64,000 nt of DNA from Clostridiales bacterium (GCA_022773945.1 JALFNS010000033.1:1-64000), one strand, 5' to 3'. Shown: positions 37,571 to 49,208, counted from the stretch's first letter. The notes: generated from the letters alone by a model not told the origin. Program-made: numbers and translations.

Positions 37571-37984
37571 CTACTTCTTAGGCCTCTTGGCTCCATACTT
37601 GGATCTAGCCTGTTTTCTGTCTGCCACGCCTGCAGTATCGAGAGTTCCTCTAACGATGTGATATCTTACACCCGGGAGGTCCTTAACTCTGCCGCCTCTG
37701 ATGAGTACAACACTGTGCTCCTGAAGGTTGTGTCCGATTCCAGGAATGTATGCTGTAACCTCAATACCGTTAGTGAGACGAACTCTGGCTACTTTTCTCA
37801 GAGCCGAATTAGGCTTCTTAGGAGTAACCGTCTTTACCGAAGTGCATACTCCACGCTTCTGAGGTGAGTTAACGTTTGTGGCAACTCTTTTCAGGGAGTT
37901 CATTCCCTTGTTGAGAGCCGGAGCAGTCGACTTCTTTTCACTGCTGGTTCTGCCCTGACGTACTAATTGGTTAATTGTAGGCAT
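37571..37984 (-). CDS. rpsL: Ribosomal protein S12
   Basis: A 137-residue decoding-centre protein. The [12 protein letters not shown] start, [11 protein letters not shown] and [13 protein letters not shown] motifs are present. Lys in PKKPNS and in GRVKDLP are the usual streptomycin-sensitive residues. It is the first gene of the str operon, with a GGAG site before the ATG. Confidence 0.98.
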   Translation of the reverse strand: MPTINQLVRQGRTSSEKKSTAPALNKGMNSLKRVATNVNSPQKRGVCTSVKTVTPKKPNSALRKVARVRLTNGIEVTAYIPGIGHNLQEHSVVLIRGGRVKDLPGVRYHIVRGTLDTAGVADRKQARSKYGAKRPKK

Positions 37985-38045
37985 CCTTTTTCTCCTTTCT
38001 CTGTTATTCTTGGAAATGGGCGCAAAAAGCCCACAGCCAACGTAT

Positions 38046-38075
38046 ATTGTACAATATGAAAAGCTGTAGTGTCAA
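38046..38075 (-). promoter_or_regulatory. Promoter of the str operon, -35 inside the rpoC terminator
   Basis: On the minus strand a perfect TTGACA (38070-38075) is followed after 18 bases by TACAAT (38046-38051). The start would be near 38039, about 55 bases before rpsL. The -35 box is formed in part by the second arm of the rpoC terminator hairpin. Confidence 0.7.
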
Positions 38076-38096
38076 GATATTTCAACACTACAGCTT
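38061..38096 (-). terminator. Terminator after rpoC
   Basis: A perfect 12-bp stem AAGCTGTAGTGT/ACACTACAGCTT with a 12-base loop lies 12 bases after the rpoC stop and is followed by a short T run. It ends rpoBC and overlaps the -35 region of the next operon. Confidence 0.8.
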
Positions 38097-38108
38097 AATT
38101 TCATATAC

Positions 38109-41100
38109 TTACAGTTCCGTTATCTCCTCTCCGTCCGAGGTGCTGGCGAAGCTGTCGTTCGCAGCATATTCCTCGGCTGAAGTGATGTCGTCACCGGTCG
38201 CCATCTGAGGCACTACTTCATCCAGACCTTCATCCGAACCGTAGAGTTCCTCTTCCTCAGCTTCCATCTTCATTCTTCTGAATTCCTCGATGTAGGCCTC
38301 GTTCACTCCGTAATCAAGCTCGATGTTTCTGTATTTTCTCATGCCTGTTCCCGCAGGAATAAGCTTACCGATTATTACATTCTCCTTGAGTCCCTCGAGG
38401 TGATCGGTCTTGCCCTTGATGGCAGCATCCGTGAGAACTCTGGTTGTCTCCTGGAATGAAGCCGCCGACAGGAAGGAGTTCGTGGCCAGTGAAGCCTTTG
38501 TGATACCGAGAAGCAGTCTCTCCGTCTCCGCAGGTCTGCCGCCGTTCTCAATAGCCGCTCTGTTGGCATCCTCAACCTCGAATCTGCCGTACTGACCTCC
38601 CGGAAGAAGATCTGTGTCTCCCGGATTGTTAACCTTCATCTTGGAGAGCATCTGTCCTACAATAACCTCAATGTGCTTGTCATTGATATCTACACCCTGG
38701 TTCTTGTAAACTCGCTGTACTTCCTTGAGCAGGTACTGGTAAACACCTTCAACGCCCTTGAGCCTGAGCAGATCCTTAGGATCGAGAGGTCCCGATGTGA
38801 TGTTGTCACCGGCCTCTACGTAGTCTCCCTCGGATACGCATATTCTGGCTCCGTAAGGAATGTCATATACGATTTCCTCTTCGCCTCTGACCTTGACCTC
38901 TGTCTTGTTGTCCATGGTAGGAACGATGGATACAACCGTACCGTCAGCTTCACATACCTGAGCAAGTCCCTTAGGCTTTCTCGCCTCGAAGAGCTCCTCT
39001 ACTCTAGGAAGACCCTGTGTGATATCGGATCCGGCAACGCCTCCCGTATGGAAGGTTCTCATTGTCAGCTGTGTACCCGGCTCACCGATTGACTGTGCCG
39101 CCTGTATTCCTACTGCCTCACCGATATTGACGCTCTCACCTGTAGCCAGGTTTCTGCCGTAGCACTTGGCGCATACACCGGTTCTGGAGCAGCAGGTCAT
39201 TACCGATCTGATGGCTACAGCATCGATTCCCGCATCCTCTATAGCCTGTGCATCTGTCTCGGTTATCTCACTGTCGGCCTCGACAATTATTTCTCCCGTC
39301 TCCGGATGAATTATATCGTCCAGAGCCGTTCTTCCGATTATTCTGTCCTTAAGTTTCTCGATAACTTCCTTGCCGTCCGTGAAGGCTCTTACTACGATAC
39401 CCTCTTCGGTACCGCAGTCGTCTTCTCTGACGATAACGTTATGAGATACGTCTACGAGTCTTCTGGTCAGGTATCCCGAGTCGGCAGTTCTCAGTGCCGT
39501 GTCCGCCAGTCCCTTACGGGCTCCGTTGGATGAAAGGAAGTATTCCAGTACTGAAAGTCCCTCACGGAAGTTTGCCTTGATAGGAATTTCTATGGTCTTA
39601 CCTGTGGCGTTCGCCATAAGTCCACGCATACCGCCTATCTGTCTGATCTGGTTTTTGCTTCCTCTGGCTCCCGAGTGCGCCATGATATACAGGTTGTTCA
39701 GGGATCCCAGGGAGTTCATCAGGGCATCAGCCACATCCTCTGTGGTCTTGTTCCAGATTTCTATTACCTTCTCGTATCTCTCCTTGTCAGATATGAGACC
39801 TCTTCTGTAGAACTTGTCATACTCGTCTACCTTTGCCTCCGATTCAGCTATAATCTCAGCCTTGGCTTCAGGGATTTCCATGTCGGAGATTCCTATGGTT
39901 ATAGCCGCCTTAGTGGAGTAGTGATATCCCATGTCCTTGATGTAGTCAAGCATGAGTACCGTATCCGTATTGCCGTGAATACGATAGCATCTGTCGATTA
40001 TATCGCCCAGCGTCTTCTTCGTGCAGAGGAAGTCAACCTCCAGCGAATACGGATCGGCTTCTCTGTCCTGTACATATCCCAGATCCTGCGGAATCTGCTG
40101 GTTGAATATGAATCTTCCTACGGTGGATTCCACGAGCTTGCCTCTTGCGTCATCCTCTCCTGCGTACATTCTCACCTTGACTCTGGCGTGTATTCCCACC
40201 TGTCCCGTTTCATATGCCATAAGCATTTCGGACATGTCGGTGAAGATTTTGCCGTCGCCCTTCTCCGCATCTGAATCTCTGTGTCCCTCTTCCTGTCCCG
40301 GATGAGTCAGGTAGTAGGATCCGAGAATCATGTCCTGTGTAGGCGTGGTTATAGGGGATCCGTCCTTAGGTGCCAGGATGTTGTTTACCGACAGCATGAG
40401 GAATCTGGCTTCAGCCTGGGCCTCAACCGAAAGCGGCACGTGAACGGCCATCTGGTCTCCGTCAAAGTCCGCATTGAACGCCGTACATGCCAGAGGGTGA
40501 AGCTTGATGGCCTTACCTTCAACAAGCACCGGCTCGAAGGCCTGAATTCCCAGTCTGTGCAGGGTCGGGGCACGGTTGAGCATTACAGGATGCTCCTTGA
40601 TTACTCCTTCGAGCACATCCCATACCTCAGGACTTACCTTCTCAACCATCTTCTTGGCGCTCCTGATGTTGTGAGCCTTGCCGTTTGATACCAGCTTCTT
40701 CATGATAAACGGCTTGAACAGCTCAAGCGCCATCTTCTTAGGAAGTCCGCACTGGTAGAACTTGAGCTCCGGTCCTACAACGATTACGGAACGTCCCGAA
40801 TAGTCAACACGCTTGCCCAGCAAGTTCTGTCTGAATCTTCCCTGCTTGCCCTTAAGCATGTCAGAAAGGGACTTGAGAGGTCTTGATCCCGGTCCTGTTA
40901 CCGGTCTTCCTCTTCTGCCGTTATCTATAAGGGCATCAACGGCTTCCTGAAGCATTCTCTTCTCGTTTCTGACGATAATATCAGGAGCGTTCAGCTCAAG
41001 AAGTCTGTTGAGTCTGTTGTTTCTGTTTATTACTCTTCTGTAGAGATCGTTAAGATCCGACGTGGCGAATCTGCCGCCGTCGAGCTGAACCATAGGTCTC

Positions 41101-41828
41101 AGATCGGGCGGTATAACAGGAATAACATCGAGCACCATCCACTCAGGTCTGTTACCGGACACTCTCAGTGCCTCGATAACCTCCAGCCTTCTGACAACTC
41201 TGATCTTTTTCTGTCCCGTGGCCTTCTCCAGAGCTTCCTTCAGTTTTGCCGACTCCTCCTCCAGATCCACATCCGAAAGAAGCTGCTTGATAGCCTCTGC
41301 ACCCATTCCTGCCTTGAAGCTTATGCTCGGATCATCCTTGGCTTCTCTGTACTGATTCTCCGTGAGAATCTCCTTGTATGCGAAATTACTCGTTCCCGGA
41401 TCCGTAACGATGAAGTTGGCGAAGTAGAGCACCTTCTCCAGTGTTCTCGGTGATATGTCCAGCACGAGACCCATTCTTGAAGGTATTCCCTTGAAGTACC
41501 ATATATGAGATACTGGGGAAGCCAGCTTGATATGGCCCATACGCTCTCTTCTTACCTTGGCCTTGGTAACCTCTACGCCGCACTTGTCGCAGACGATTCC
41601 CTTGTATCTGATTTTCTTGTATTTACCGCAGTGACACTCCCAGTCCTTGGTAGGTCCGAATATTCTCTCGCAGTAGAGACCGTCTCTCTCAGGCTTGAGC
41701 GTTCTGTAGTTAATCGTTTCAGGTTTGGTAACCTCTCCGTGAGACCAGCTGAGAATCTTCTCCGGCGATGCCAGACCAATCTGCAGGGCTTCAAAATTGT
41801 TCATTTCATAATTTGCATTATCACTCAT
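38109..41828 (-). CDS. rpoC: RNA polymerase subunit beta'
   Basis: A 1239-residue catalytic subunit. It has an N-terminal zinc site (CHCGKYK...CDKCGVEV), the active-centre [12 protein letters not shown] motif for Mg2+, the bridge helix and trigger loop, and a second cysteine set ([15 protein letters not shown]). It has no large lineage insert and is near the usual Firmicutes length plus a short acidic tail. Its ATG overlaps the rpoB stop by one base. Confidence 0.98.
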   Translation of the reverse strand: MSDNANYEMNNFEALQIGLASPEKILSWSHGEVTKPETINYRTLKPERDGLYCERIFGPTKDWECHCGKYKKIRYKGIVCDKCGVEVTKAKVRRERMGHIKLASPVSHIWYFKGIPSRMGLVLDISPRTLEKVLYFANFIVTDPGTSNFAYKEILTENQYREAKDDPSISFKAGMGAEAIKQLLSDVDLEEESAKLKEALEKATGQKKIRVVRRLEVIEALRVSGNRPEWMVLDVIPVIPPDLRPMVQLDGGRFATSDLNDLYRRVINRNNRLNRLLELNAPDIIVRNEKRMLQEAVDALIDNGRRGRPVTGPGSRPLKSLSDMLKGKQGRFRQNLLGKRVDYSGRSVIVVGPELKFYQCGLPKKMALELFKPFIMKKLVSNGKAHNIRSAKKMVEKVSPEVWDVLEGVIKEHPVMLNRAPTLHRLGIQAFEPVLVEGKAIKLHPLACTAFNADFDGDQMAVHVPLSVEAQAEARFLMLSVNNILAPKDGSPITTPTQDMILGSYYLTHPGQEEGHRDSDAEKGDGKIFTDMSEMLMAYETGQVGIHARVKVRMYAGEDDARGKLVESTVGRFIFNQQIPQDLGYVQDREADPYSLEVDFLCTKKTLGDIIDRCYRIHGNTDTVLMLDYIKDMGYHYSTKAAITIGISDMEIPEAKAEIIAESEAKVDEYDKFYRRGLISDKERYEKVIEIWNKTTEDVADALMNSLGSLNNLYIMAHSGARGSKNQIRQIGGMRGLMANATGKTIEIPIKANFREGLSVLEYFLSSNGARKGLADTALRTADSGYLTRRLVDVSHNVIVREDDCGTEEGIVVRAFTDGKEVIEKLKDRIIGRTALDDIIHPETGEIIVEADSEITETDAQAIEDAGIDAVAIRSVMTCCSRTGVCAKCYGRNLATGESVNIGEAVGIQAAQSIGEPGTQLTMRTFHTGGVAGSDITQGLPRVEELFEARKPKGLAQVCEADGTVVSIVPTMDNKTEVKVRGEEEIVYDIPYGARICVSEGDYVEAGDNITSGPLDPKDLLRLKGVEGVYQYLLKEVQRVYKNQGVDINDKHIEVIVGQMLSKMKVNNPGDTDLLPGGQYGRFEVEDANRAAIENGGRPAETERLLLGITKASLATNSFLSAASFQETTRVLTDAAIKGKTDHLEGLKENVIIGKLIPAGTGMRKYRNIELDYGVNEAYIEEFRRMKMEAEEEELYGSDEGLDEVVPQMATGDDITSAEEYAANDSFASTSDGEEITEL

Positions 41829-44800
41829 TACATAACCCCCTGTTCTTCTGACTCTTCTGTGTCTTCTGCGTACTCTTCGTCTTCTTCAACAAAGACCACT
41901 TCATCTTCGGCTACCGCCTCGGATTCCATTTCACGGTCGACCATTCTCTCGATTGCTGCGATTCCATCGGTTTCAGTATCTTCCTTCAGCTCGATTTCTT
42001 CGCCGCCCTCTCCCAGGACCTTGACATCCAGACAAAGGCTCTGCATTTCCTTGATGAGAACCTTGAAGGATTCAGGAACACCCGGTTCAGGAATGTTCTC
42101 GCCCTTGACGATTGCCTCATAGGTTTTAACACGTCCCACAATATCGTCGGACTTGACAGTGAGGATTTCCTGAAGAGTATAAGCTGCTCCGTATGCTTCC
42201 AGAGCCCATACCTCCATCTCTCCGAAACGCTGTCCGCCGAACTGAGCCTTACCTCCGAGAGGCTGCTGTGTTACCAGCGAGTACGGACCTGTGGATCTGG
42301 CGTGAATCTTGTCATCAACCAGATGGTGCAGCTTGAGCATGTACATGTATCCCACGGTAACAGGATTATCGAAGAATTCTCCCGTTCTGCCGTCTCTCAG
42401 TCTAAGCTTACCCGTCTCGTCATAACCCGACTCCTTGAGAAGCTCTATTATATCCTTCTCCGTAGCTCCGTCAAATACAGGCGTTGCTATATACCAGTCC
42501 TTGCTCTTGGCAGCCAGTCCGAGATGAACTTCGAGAACCTGCCCTACATTCATTCGTGACGGTACGCCCAGAGGGTTGAGCATCACCTGCAAAGGCTGTC
42601 CGTTCTCCATGAACGGCATATCCTCCTCAGGCAGAATTCTGGATATTACACCCTTGTTTCCGTGACGTCCTGCCATCTTGTCGCCCACCTGAATCTTTCT
42701 CTTGGTGGCGATATATACTCTTACCAGCTTGTTTACACCCGGCGGGAGCTCATCTCCGTTGTCTCTGGAGAATATCTTGACGTCAACTATTATTCCCGTC
42801 TCTCCGTGAGGAACCTTGAGAGATGTATCTCTTACCTCTCTGGCCTTCTCACCGAAGATGGCGCGGAGCAGTCTCTCCTCGGCAGTAAGCTCGGTTTCTC
42901 CCTTAGGAGTTACCTTGCCGACAAGTATGTCTCCGGAATTAACCTCTGCACCTACTCTTATTATTCCCTCTTCATCAAGGTCCTTAAGAGCATCCTCACC
43001 CACGTTAGGAATATCTCTGGTTATCTCTTCAGGTCCCAGCTTGGTGTCTCTGGCTTCTGATTCGTACTTTTCTATATGTATTGATGTGAGCACATCCTCC
43101 ATGATGAGTCTCTCATTAAGGATGATGGCGTCCTCGTAGTTATATCCTTCCCATGTCATGAAGCCTATGAGAAGATTTTTGCCCAGTGCCACTTCACCGT
43201 TGGACGTGGACGGACCGTCGGCGATAACTTCGCCTTCCTCAACATGTTCGCCCTTGAATACTATAGGTCTCTGGTTGATGCATGTGCCCTGGTTTGATCT
43301 CTTGAACTTGAGAAGCTTGTGAACCTCTTCACCTTCTCCGTCGTCACGGGTAATGACGATTCTGTCGGCATCCACGAAGGATACGGTTCCCGCATGACCG
43401 GCCAGCTGTACTACACCCGAGTCTCTGGCAGCCTTGTATTCCATTCCCGTTCCTACCATAGGCGCTTCCGTCACGAGGAGAGGTACAGCCTGACGCTGCA
43501 TGTTCGATCCCATGAGCGCACGGTTGGCGTCGTCGTTCTCGAGGAACGGAATCATAGCTGTTGCCACTGATACAACCTGCTTAGGGGATACGTCCATATA
43601 GTCCACTACCTCTCTAGGTACCAGATCTATATCTCCGCCCTTGCCTCTGGCGGCAACCTTAAGATTGGCGAAATGTCCCTCAGAATCCAGAGGTTCGTTC
43701 GCCTGTGCCACTATCTTATCCTCTTCATCATCGGCCGTGAGATAATGAATCTCATCGGTTACCACTCCCGTTGCCTTGTCAACAACTCTGTACGGTGTCT
43801 CGATGAATCCGTACTGATTTATTACACCATAAGTCGTCAGAGAACCTATCAGTCCGATATTAGGACCTTCAGGCGTCTCTATAGGACACATTCTGCCGTA
43901 ATGGGAGTGATGAACGTCTCGAACCTCGAATCCCGCTCTTTCTCTTGAAAGTCCTCCCGGACCCAGGGCACTGAGTCTTCTCTTGTGTGTCAGTTCTGCC
44001 AGAGGATTTGTCTGGTCCATAAACTGTGACAGCTGGGAACTTCCGAAGAACTCCTTGACAGCTGCGGTAACCGGTCTTATATTCATAAGACCCTGAGGTG
44101 TAACCTCCGAGAGATCCTGAGTCGTCATTCTCTCCTTGATGGTTCTCTCCATTCTGGAGAGTCCTATTCTTATCTGGTTCTGGAGCAGCTCGCCCACAGT
44201 TCTGAGACGTCTGTTGCCCAGATGGTCGATATCATCAGTATCACCTATGCCGTAGTTCAGATTGAGAAGATAGCTTACTGATGCTATAACATCGTCGACG
44301 AGAATATGCTTAGGTGAAAGCTCGGACTTTCTCATGCGGAGAATATCCTTGAGCTCGTCTCTGTCAGCATCCGCATACTCTTCGAGTATTTCCATGAGCA
44401 CAGGATAATAGACCTTCTCAGGAATCTTCAGGTCTGAAATATCGAATTCTATGTAATTATCTATATCTACGAAATGGTTTCCTATTACCTTGGTGGATTT
44501 GCTCTCGTCATAGTTGCTCTGCACCATAACATAGCTCACTCCGGCATTCTCAATCTGCAGTGCAAGCTCCTTGCTGACATGTGTCCCTGCTTCAGCCAGT
44601 ATCTCACCTGTATTAGGATCCGTAACATCCTCTGTAACCACGTTGCCCGCTAAACGATTGTAGAGTCCAAGCTTCTTGTTGTACTTGTATCTGCCCACTT
44701 TGGCAAGATCGTACCTCTTAGGATCAAAGAACATGGAGTTGAACAGGGAGCTGGCACTTTCCAGTGTCGGAGGCTCGCCCGGTCTGAGCTTCTTGTATAT

Positions 44801-45502
44801 TTCCTTGATGCCTTCCTCGTAATTTGTCGTGGTATCCTTCTCAAGTGTCTTGAGAAGTCTCGGCTCCTCACCGAATATATCTATAATCTCCTGATTCGTA
44901 CTTATTCCCAGTGCTCTGAGAAGTGTAGTCACAGGCTGCTTTCTTGTTCTGTCGACTCTGGCCGAAATGACTTCATTGGAATCGGTCTCATATTCAAGCC
45001 ATGCGCCCCTGTTAGGAATAACCGTTGTCGAGAACAGGTTCTTTCCGGATTTGTCAATTTCCTTGCTGTAGTAAGGTCCCGGTGAACGCACGAGCTGTGT
45101 TACCACTACTCTCTCGGCACCGTTATATATGAAGGTGCCCTTCTCGGTCATGAGAGGGAAATCTCCCATGAAAACTTCCTGTTCCTTTACCTCGCCGGTC
45201 TCCTTGTTGACGAGTCTTACTTTAACCTTTAACGGAGCTGCGTATGTAACGTCCCTCTCCTTACACTCCTCCTGCTCGTACTTAGGAGGATCCGTAAGTG
45301 AATAGTCAATGAATTCCAGAATGAGATTTTCTGCATAATCTTTGATTGGGGAAACGTCCTCAAAAACCTCACGAAGACCTTCTTCAACAAACCATTTGTA
45401 CGAATCTGTCTGAATTTGAATCAGATTAGGCATCTCTGCCACTTCGTTGATCTTTGAAAAGGTCATTCGTTCTTTTCTACCTAATTTGATAGGATTTGGC
45501 AT
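41828..45502 (-). CDS. rpoB: RNA polymerase subunit beta
   Basis: A 1224-residue subunit. The rifampicin region ([21 protein letters not shown]) and the [12 protein letters not shown] motif near the C-terminal third are present. The ATG at 45502 (MPNPIKLG) is chosen over two earlier in-frame starts because AAGGAG lies 8 bases before it. The gene has its own promoter after the rplL terminator. Confidence 0.98.
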   Translation of the reverse strand: MPNPIKLGRKERMTFSKINEVAEMPNLIQIQTDSYKWFVEEGLREVFEDVSPIKDYAENLILEFIDYSLTDPPKYEQEECKERDVTYAAPLKVKVRLVNKETGEVKEQEVFMGDFPLMTEKGTFIYNGAERVVVTQLVRSPGPYYSKEIDKSGKNLFSTTVIPNRGAWLEYETDSNEVISARVDRTRKQPVTTLLRALGISTNQEIIDIFGEEPRLLKTLEKDTTTNYEEGIKEIYKKLRPGEPPTLESASSLFNSMFFDPKRYDLAKVGRYKYNKKLGLYNRLAGNVVTEDVTDPNTGEILAEAGTHVSKELALQIENAGVSYVMVQSNYDESKSTKVIGNHFVDIDNYIEFDISDLKIPEKVYYPVLMEILEEYADADRDELKDILRMRKSELSPKHILVDDVIASVSYLLNLNYGIGDTDDIDHLGNRRLRTVGELLQNQIRIGLSRMERTIKERMTTQDLSEVTPQGLMNIRPVTAAVKEFFGSSQLSQFMDQTNPLAELTHKRRLSALGPGGLSRERAGFEVRDVHHSHYGRMCPIETPEGPNIGLIGSLTTYGVINQYGFIETPYRVVDKATGVVTDEIHYLTADDEEDKIVAQANEPLDSEGHFANLKVAARGKGGDIDLVPREVVDYMDVSPKQVVSVATAMIPFLENDDANRALMGSNMQRQAVPLLVTEAPMVGTGMEYKAARDSGVVQLAGHAGTVSFVDADRIVITRDDGEGEEVHKLLKFKRSNQGTCINQRPIVFKGEHVEEGEVIADGPSTSNGEVALGKNLLIGFMTWEGYNYEDAIILNERLIMEDVLTSIHIEKYESEARDTKLGPEEITRDIPNVGEDALKDLDEEGIIRVGAEVNSGDILVGKVTPKGETELTAEERLLRAIFGEKAREVRDTSLKVPHGETGIIVDVKIFSRDNGDELPPGVNKLVRVYIATKRKIQVGDKMAGRHGNKGVISRILPEEDMPFMENGQPLQVMLNPLGVPSRMNVGQVLEVHLGLAAKSKDWYIATPVFDGATEKDIIELLKESGYDETGKLRLRDGRTGEFFDNPVTVGYMYMLKLHHLVDDKIHARSTGPYSLVTQQPLGGKAQFGGQRFGEMEVWALEAYGAAYTLQEILTVKSDDIVGRVKTYEAIVKGENIPEPGVPESFKVLIKEMQSLCLDVKVLGEGGEEIELKEDTETDGIAAIERMVDREMESEAVAEDEVVFVEEDEEYAEDTEESEEQGVM

Positions 45503-45553
45503 AGTCATCACTCCTTATATAATTAACAAACTACATTCGCAGGGCAATTTAAT

Positions 45554-45582
45554 ACTATATCATCAAATCGTCAAGATATCAA
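45554..45582 (-). promoter_or_regulatory. Promoter of rpoBC
   Basis: TTGATA (45577-45582) and TATAGT (45554-45559), spaced by 17 bases, with TGA in front of the -10 (extended type). The leader would run from about 45547 to 45502. Just after the -10 lies a 14-base sequence identical to part of the L10 leader upstream of rplJ. Confidence 0.65.
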
Positions 45583-45604
45583 TAGGTTTTAACAAATTTA
45601 TTAC

Positions 45605-45637
45605 AAAAAAGAGGCCGTCACATTACGCGACAGCCTC
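45605..45637 (-). terminator. Terminator between rplL and rpoB
   Basis: An 11-bp stem (GAGGC... with ...GCCTC) is followed by six T on the minus strand, 16 bases after the rplL stop. It separates the ribosomal-protein transcript from rpoBC. Partial read-through would keep the classic rplJL-rpoBC linkage. Confidence 0.88.
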
Positions 45638-45653
45638 ATGCAGTTCGAAGTTA

Positions 45654-46022
45654 CTATTTAAGTTCAACAGTTGCTCCAACTTCCTCGAGCTGAGTCTTGA
45701 TTGCTTCTGCCTCAGCCTTGTCAACGCCTTCCTTAACGTTTGAAGGTGCTCCGTCAACAACTTCCTTGGCTTCCTTAAGTCCCAGACCTGTAATCTCTCT
45801 TACAGCCTTGATAACCTTAATCTTCTCAGCTCCAACTTCCTTAAGAACTACAGTGAATTCACTCTGTTCTTCCTCAGCTCCGCCTGCTGCACCGTCAGCT
45901 GCAACTACAGCAACGCCTGCTGCTGCGCTTACGCCGAATTCTTCTTCACAAGCCTTAACCAGCTCGTTCAGCTCTAAAACTGACATTTCTTTTATTGCTT
46001 CTATAATCTGATCTTTGTTCAT
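45654..46022 (-). CDS. rplL: Ribosomal protein L7/L12
   Basis: A 122-residue acidic stalk protein. The N-terminal dimerisation helices are followed by an Ala/Gly-rich hinge (about 35-55) and the C-terminal factor-binding domain with [20 protein letters not shown]. It recruits translation GTPases. It is paired with rplJ, whose product anchors it. Confidence 0.97.
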   Translation of the reverse strand: MNKDQIIEAIKEMSVLELNELVKACEEEFGVSAAAGVAVVAADGAAGGAEEEQSEFTVVLKEVGAEKIKVIKAVREITGLGLKEAKEVVDGAPSNVKEGVDKAEAEAIKTQLEEVGATVELK

Positions 46023-46064
46023 TTTCTTTCTCCTTTTTAATTAATAAGGTTTATCCTTTCGAAT

Positions 46065-46574
46065 TTACGCCTCTGCGCCTTCCTTAGCCTCAGCAATCTG
46101 CTTGATAACTCTGGCGAAGCTTGAAATAGGTGACTGGATGCTTCCCATGAACTTGGAAATGAGTACATCTCTCGAAGGAATTGAAGCAATCTGAACGATT
46201 GCATCCTTGTCATAATATTCACCTTCAACGATTCCGCCCTTGAATTCCATCTTCTTGAATTCCTTGATTGAATCGTTAAGCACTCTCGCAGGAGCAGTAG
46301 CATCATCGAAACTGAAAGCAAATGCACTCGGTCCTTCCAGAACTTCTGCCAGCGGTGCGTAGTCAGTTCCTTCGATTGCTCTCTTGACAAGAGTATTCTT
46401 ATATACAGTGTAATCAACGTCAGCCTCACGAAGCTTTTTTCTCATGGCATCCGCCTGTTCAACAGTGATTCCCATGTAGTCGATAACAACTGCAGACTCG
46501 GCTCTTTCGAACTTGTCTTTAATCTCGTCGATTATCGCCTGCTTCTCAATGTAAGCCTGTTTCATTTCTGCCAT
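46065..46574 (-). CDS. rplJ: Ribosomal protein L10
   Basis: A 169-residue stalk-base protein that binds 23S rRNA and L7/L12 dimers. The ATG at 46574 (MAEMKQAYIEKQ) is preferred because the AAAGGAG site overlaps the earlier in-frame ATG. Synthesis is controlled by the leader just upstream. Confidence 0.95.
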   Translation of the reverse strand: MAEMKQAYIEKQAIIDEIKDKFERAESAVVIDYMGITVEQADAMRKKLREADVDYTVYKNTLVKRAIEGTDYAPLAEVLEGPSAFAFSFDDATAPARVLNDSIKEFKKMEFKGGIVEGEYYDKDAIVQIASIPSRDVLISKFMGSIQSPISSFARVIKQIAEAKEGAEA

Positions 46575-46613
46575 TATCGCGTATTCTCCTTTCATAGATT
46601 TTCGTACGCCGTA

Positions 46614-46715
46614 AAAATAGCCTCGCTTATTCTCAGAATCCGCGAGGCATGTATGTTTACATTGTACCTCGGCAGGGCAATTTAAGGATTGCTCCCCCTG
46701 CTGTCTACGGTTTTG
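46614..46715 (-). promoter_or_regulatory. L10 (rplJ) leader with attenuator
   Basis: The first part (about 46660-46715) shows the known L10-leader core, GTAGACAGCAGG...TTAAATTGCCCTGCCGAGG, where L10 or L10-L12 binds. It is followed by a 7-bp GCCTCGC/GCGAGGC hairpin (46621-46649) and a TATTTTT run, an intrinsic attenuator. Excess L10 would favour termination before rplJL. Confidence 0.88.
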
Positions 46716-46741
46716 TTATATTCAATTCCGTGTTTACCGGT

Positions 46742-47437
46742 TTAACCGATCTTCGTTGGGTTGATCTTCACTCCGGGTCCCATAGTAGCGGCAACAGTGA
46801 CACTCTTCATGTACTGTCCTTTGGCTGCTGCAGGCTTGGCCTTGATGATAGCTGCTGCCAGAGCATTGAAGTTCTCGGCCAGCTTCTCAGGTCCGAATGA
46901 CGCCTTGCCTATAGGTGTGTGAATGATGTTTGTCTTGTCGAGACGATACTCAACCTTACCGGCCTTGGTCTCCTGGATTGCCTTGGCAACATCCATTGTA
47001 ACCGTACCTGACTTAGGGTTAGGCATGAGTCCCTTAGGTCCCAGTATCTTACCCAGTCTTCCTACAACACCCATCATGTCAGGTGTTGCTATAACAGCAT
47101 CAAACTCGAACCAGCCTTCCTTCTGGATCTTCTGAGCCATTTCTTCAGCTCCTACGAAATCCGCACCGGCCTCTTCAGCTTCCGCTGCTTTAGGTCCCTT
47201 GGCAAATACAAGCACTTTCTTGGTATTACCTGTTCCGTGAGGAAGAACGATAGCGCCTCTGATCTGCTGATCCGCATGTCTTCCGTCAACGCCCATTCTG
47301 AAATGAGCTTCGATTGTCTCGTCGAACTTAGCCTTTGCTGTCTTGACAACAACGTCCATAGCCTGATCGACTTCAAGGAGTTCTGCTCTGTCGTATACTT
47401 CCAGAGCAGCCTTGTAATTCTTACCTCTCTTAGGCAT
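46742..47437 (-). CDS. rplA: Ribosomal protein L1
   Basis: A 231-residue L1-stalk protein. The family signature around [12 protein letters not shown] and the GPKGLMPNP turn is present. It helps release deacylated tRNA and in many bacteria represses its own operon. A hairpin that may be its mRNA target lies directly before it. Confidence 0.97.
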   Translation of the reverse strand: MPKRGKNYKAALEVYDRAELLEVDQAMDVVVKTAKAKFDETIEAHFRMGVDGRHADQQIRGAIVLPHGTGNTKKVLVFAKGPKAAEAEEAGADFVGAEEMAQKIQKEGWFEFDAVIATPDMMGVVGRLGKILGPKGLMPNPKSGTVTMDVAKAIQETKAGKVEYRLDKTNIIHTPIGKASFGPEKLAENFNALAAAIIKAKPAAAKGQYMKSVTVAATMGPGVKINPTKIG

Positions 47438-47504
47438 TTCCGATTCCTTTCTGCGGTATTAACGACTCCCCGGCCTGCGCCGGTTCTCAGTCTCCCGTCC
47501 TGAA
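47438..47504 (-). promoter_or_regulatory. rplK-rplA spacer hairpin, possible L1 binding site
   Basis: The 67-base gap folds into GACT/AGTC and CCGGC/GCCGG helices separated by an asymmetric purine-rich internal loop (47464-47492). L1 mRNA sites share this pattern of two short helices around such a loop. Proposed as autoregulatory by analogy; the exact consensus could not be checked. Confidence 0.4.
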
Positions 47505-47930
47505 TTAGTCTTCTATAACGATTCCCATACTTCTGGCAGTTCCCTTAATCATCTCTGTAGCTGCCTCCAGGCTTGCTGCGTTGAGATCAGGCATCTTGGT
47601 CTTGGCGATTTCCTCTGCCTGTGCATATGTCAGTGTAGCAACCTTAGTCTTGTTAGGTTCTCCTGACGCTGCATCCAGACCTGCTGCCTTCTTGAGGAGT
47701 ACTGCTGCAGGCGGAGTCTTGGTAACGAATGAAAAACTGTGATCCGCATATACGGTGATTACAACCGGAATAATCATTCCAGGCTGATCCTGAGTTCTGG
47801 CATTGAACTGTTTACAGAAATCCATGATATTAACTCCGTGCTGTCCGAGTGCAGGACCTACCGGTGGTGCCGGATTAGCGTTTCCTGCAGGAATCTGAAG
47901 CTTAATGTATCCTTCTATTTTCTTAGCCAT
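47505..47930 (-). CDS. rplK: Ribosomal protein L11
   Basis: A 141-residue protein of the GTPase-associated centre, needed for stringent response signalling by RelA. The proline-rich N-terminal domain ([23 protein letters not shown]) and a C-terminal rRNA-binding domain are typical. Confidence 0.97.
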   Translation of the reverse strand: MAKKIEGYIKLQIPAGNANPAPPVGPALGQHGVNIMDFCKQFNARTQDQPGMIIPVVITVYADHSFSFVTKTPPAAVLLKKAAGLDAASGEPNKTKVATLTYAQAEEIAKTKMPDLNAASLEAATEMIKGTARSMGIVIED

Positions 47931-48003
47931 GTTTGTCCTCCTTTCTTCAGATATTTCTGCGGCATCTGCCGCTATTAAAAGTCATCTTGTGACGGCTTTC
48001 ACA

Positions 48004-48582
48004 TCAGTCAAGTTTATCAACCTGTGCAAAATCCAGTTCTACAGGCGTATCTCTGCCGAACATGGAAACCTTGGCACGCAGTGTCTGTTTCTCCATGTTG
48101 ACTTCTTCAACGACTCCGATGAAATTCTCAAAAGGACCGTTAATAACCTTTATGGAGTCTCCCACATCTATATCCAGGTCGATGTATATCTTCTCGATAC
48201 CCATCCTTCTGACTTCCTCTACCGTGAGAGGCACCGGATCTGACCCGTGGCCTACAAATCCCGTAACTCCCTGGGTGTTTCTCACAAGATACCATGACTC
48301 GTTCGTAACGATCATCTTGACGAGAACATATCCCGGGAACATTTTTTTGGTCTTTATCTTTCTCTGTCCGTTTTTAAGCTCAACCCTGTCTTCTGTAGGC
48401 ACAACAACATCGAGAATCAGATTCTGCATTCCTCTGCTCTCCACCAGTTTCTCGATATTAACTTTCACCTTGTTCTCATGACCGGAGTAAGTATGTATAA
48501 CATACCACTTGGCTTCGCCGTCTCCTCTCAGTCCTTCCAGCTCATCAAGGTTGAGTCCGTTCACTTCTTTTTCTTCACACAT
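48004..48582 (-). CDS. nusG: Transcription factor NusG
   Basis: A 192-residue factor that couples RNA polymerase, ribosome and Rho. An NGN domain (KWYVIHTYSGHENKV, MFPGYVLV) is followed by a KOW domain (VGDSIKVINGPFENFIGVV). The N-terminus carries about 20 extra acidic residues before the NGN domain. It follows secE, as in most bacteria. Confidence 0.96.
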   Translation of the reverse strand: MCEEKEVNGLNLDELEGLRGDGEAKWYVIHTYSGHENKVKVNIEKLVESRGMQNLILDVVVPTEDRVELKNGQRKIKTKKMFPGYVLVKMIVTNESWYLVRNTQGVTGFVGHGSDPVPLTVEEVRRMGIEKIYIDLDIDVGDSIKVINGPFENFIGVVEEVNMEKQTLRAKVSMFGRDTPVELDFAQVDKLD

Positions 48583-48618
48583 TGTACCTTCAGCTCCATT
48601 AAACTTTATTGAGTAATC

Positions 48619-48969
48619 TTAGAAACAGATAGCCTTAATCGCTGCCAGTGTTCCTGAATCAAGTCCCCAGAACAGAAGAGCGAATGCAGCACATGTGCAC
48701 AGCACTACGACTGTGAAAGAACCCAGTTCCTTCTTCGTTGGCCATACGACCTTCTTCATCTCGAGCTTAACGCCCTTGAAGTAGGCCTTAACCTTGCCTT
48801 TTTCCTTCGGCTTGTTAGGCTGATTCTTTTTCTTCTTGCGATCGTTGGCGATTTTCTGGGCCCTGTCCATAGTTGACGTTGTCTTCTTGCCCTTCTTGTC
48901 GTCCGTCTTCGCAGCGGAATACTGAGATGCAGCCTTGTAATCCGAGTTTTTACCCTTAGATTTTGCCAT
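48619..48969 (-). CDS. secE: Preprotein translocase subunit SecE
   Basis: A 116-residue protein with one C-terminal membrane helix (about 88-112) preceded by the conserved amphipathic segment VKLEMKKVVWPTKKEL. A Lys-rich, low-complexity N-terminal extension of about 60 residues makes it longer than the minimal 60-70-residue form. It stabilises SecY in the membrane. Confidence 0.95.
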   Translation of the reverse strand: MAKSKGKNSDYKAASQYSAAKTDDKKGKKTTSTMDRAQKIANDRKKKKNQPNKPKEKGKVKAYFKGVKLEMKKVVWPTKKELGSFTVVVLCTCAAFALLFWGLDSGTLAAIKAICF

Positions 48970-48981
48970 GGTTACGTCTCC

Positions 48982-49131
48982 TTATTTTGTTTCCTTATGC
49001 ACAGTGTGCTTCCTGCAGAACGGGCAGTACTTGTTCATTTCGATTCTGTCAGGATTGTTCTTCTTGTTCTTCATAGTGTTGTAGTTTCTCTGCTTACACT
49101 CTGTACATGCAAGTGTCACTTTTACTCTCAT
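48982..49131 (-). CDS. rpmG: Ribosomal protein L33
   Basis: A 49-residue protein, [17 protein letters not shown]..., with two CxxC pairs (CTEC and CPFC), so it is the zinc-binding form. It is the first gene of the rpmG-secE-nusG-rplKA transcript. The frame runs without a break from the ATG at 49131 to TAA at 48982. secE follows after 12 bases. Confidence 0.95.
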   Translation of the reverse strand: MRVKVTLACTECKQRNYNTMKNKKNNPDRIEMNKYCPFCRKHTVHKETK

Positions 49132-49208
49132 TATTATTGTCCTCCATCAACTTAAACTAAGAGCAGTCCCTGCCCTTGTTTTAATTATTTTCATAAAGTC
49201 GCTAGATA

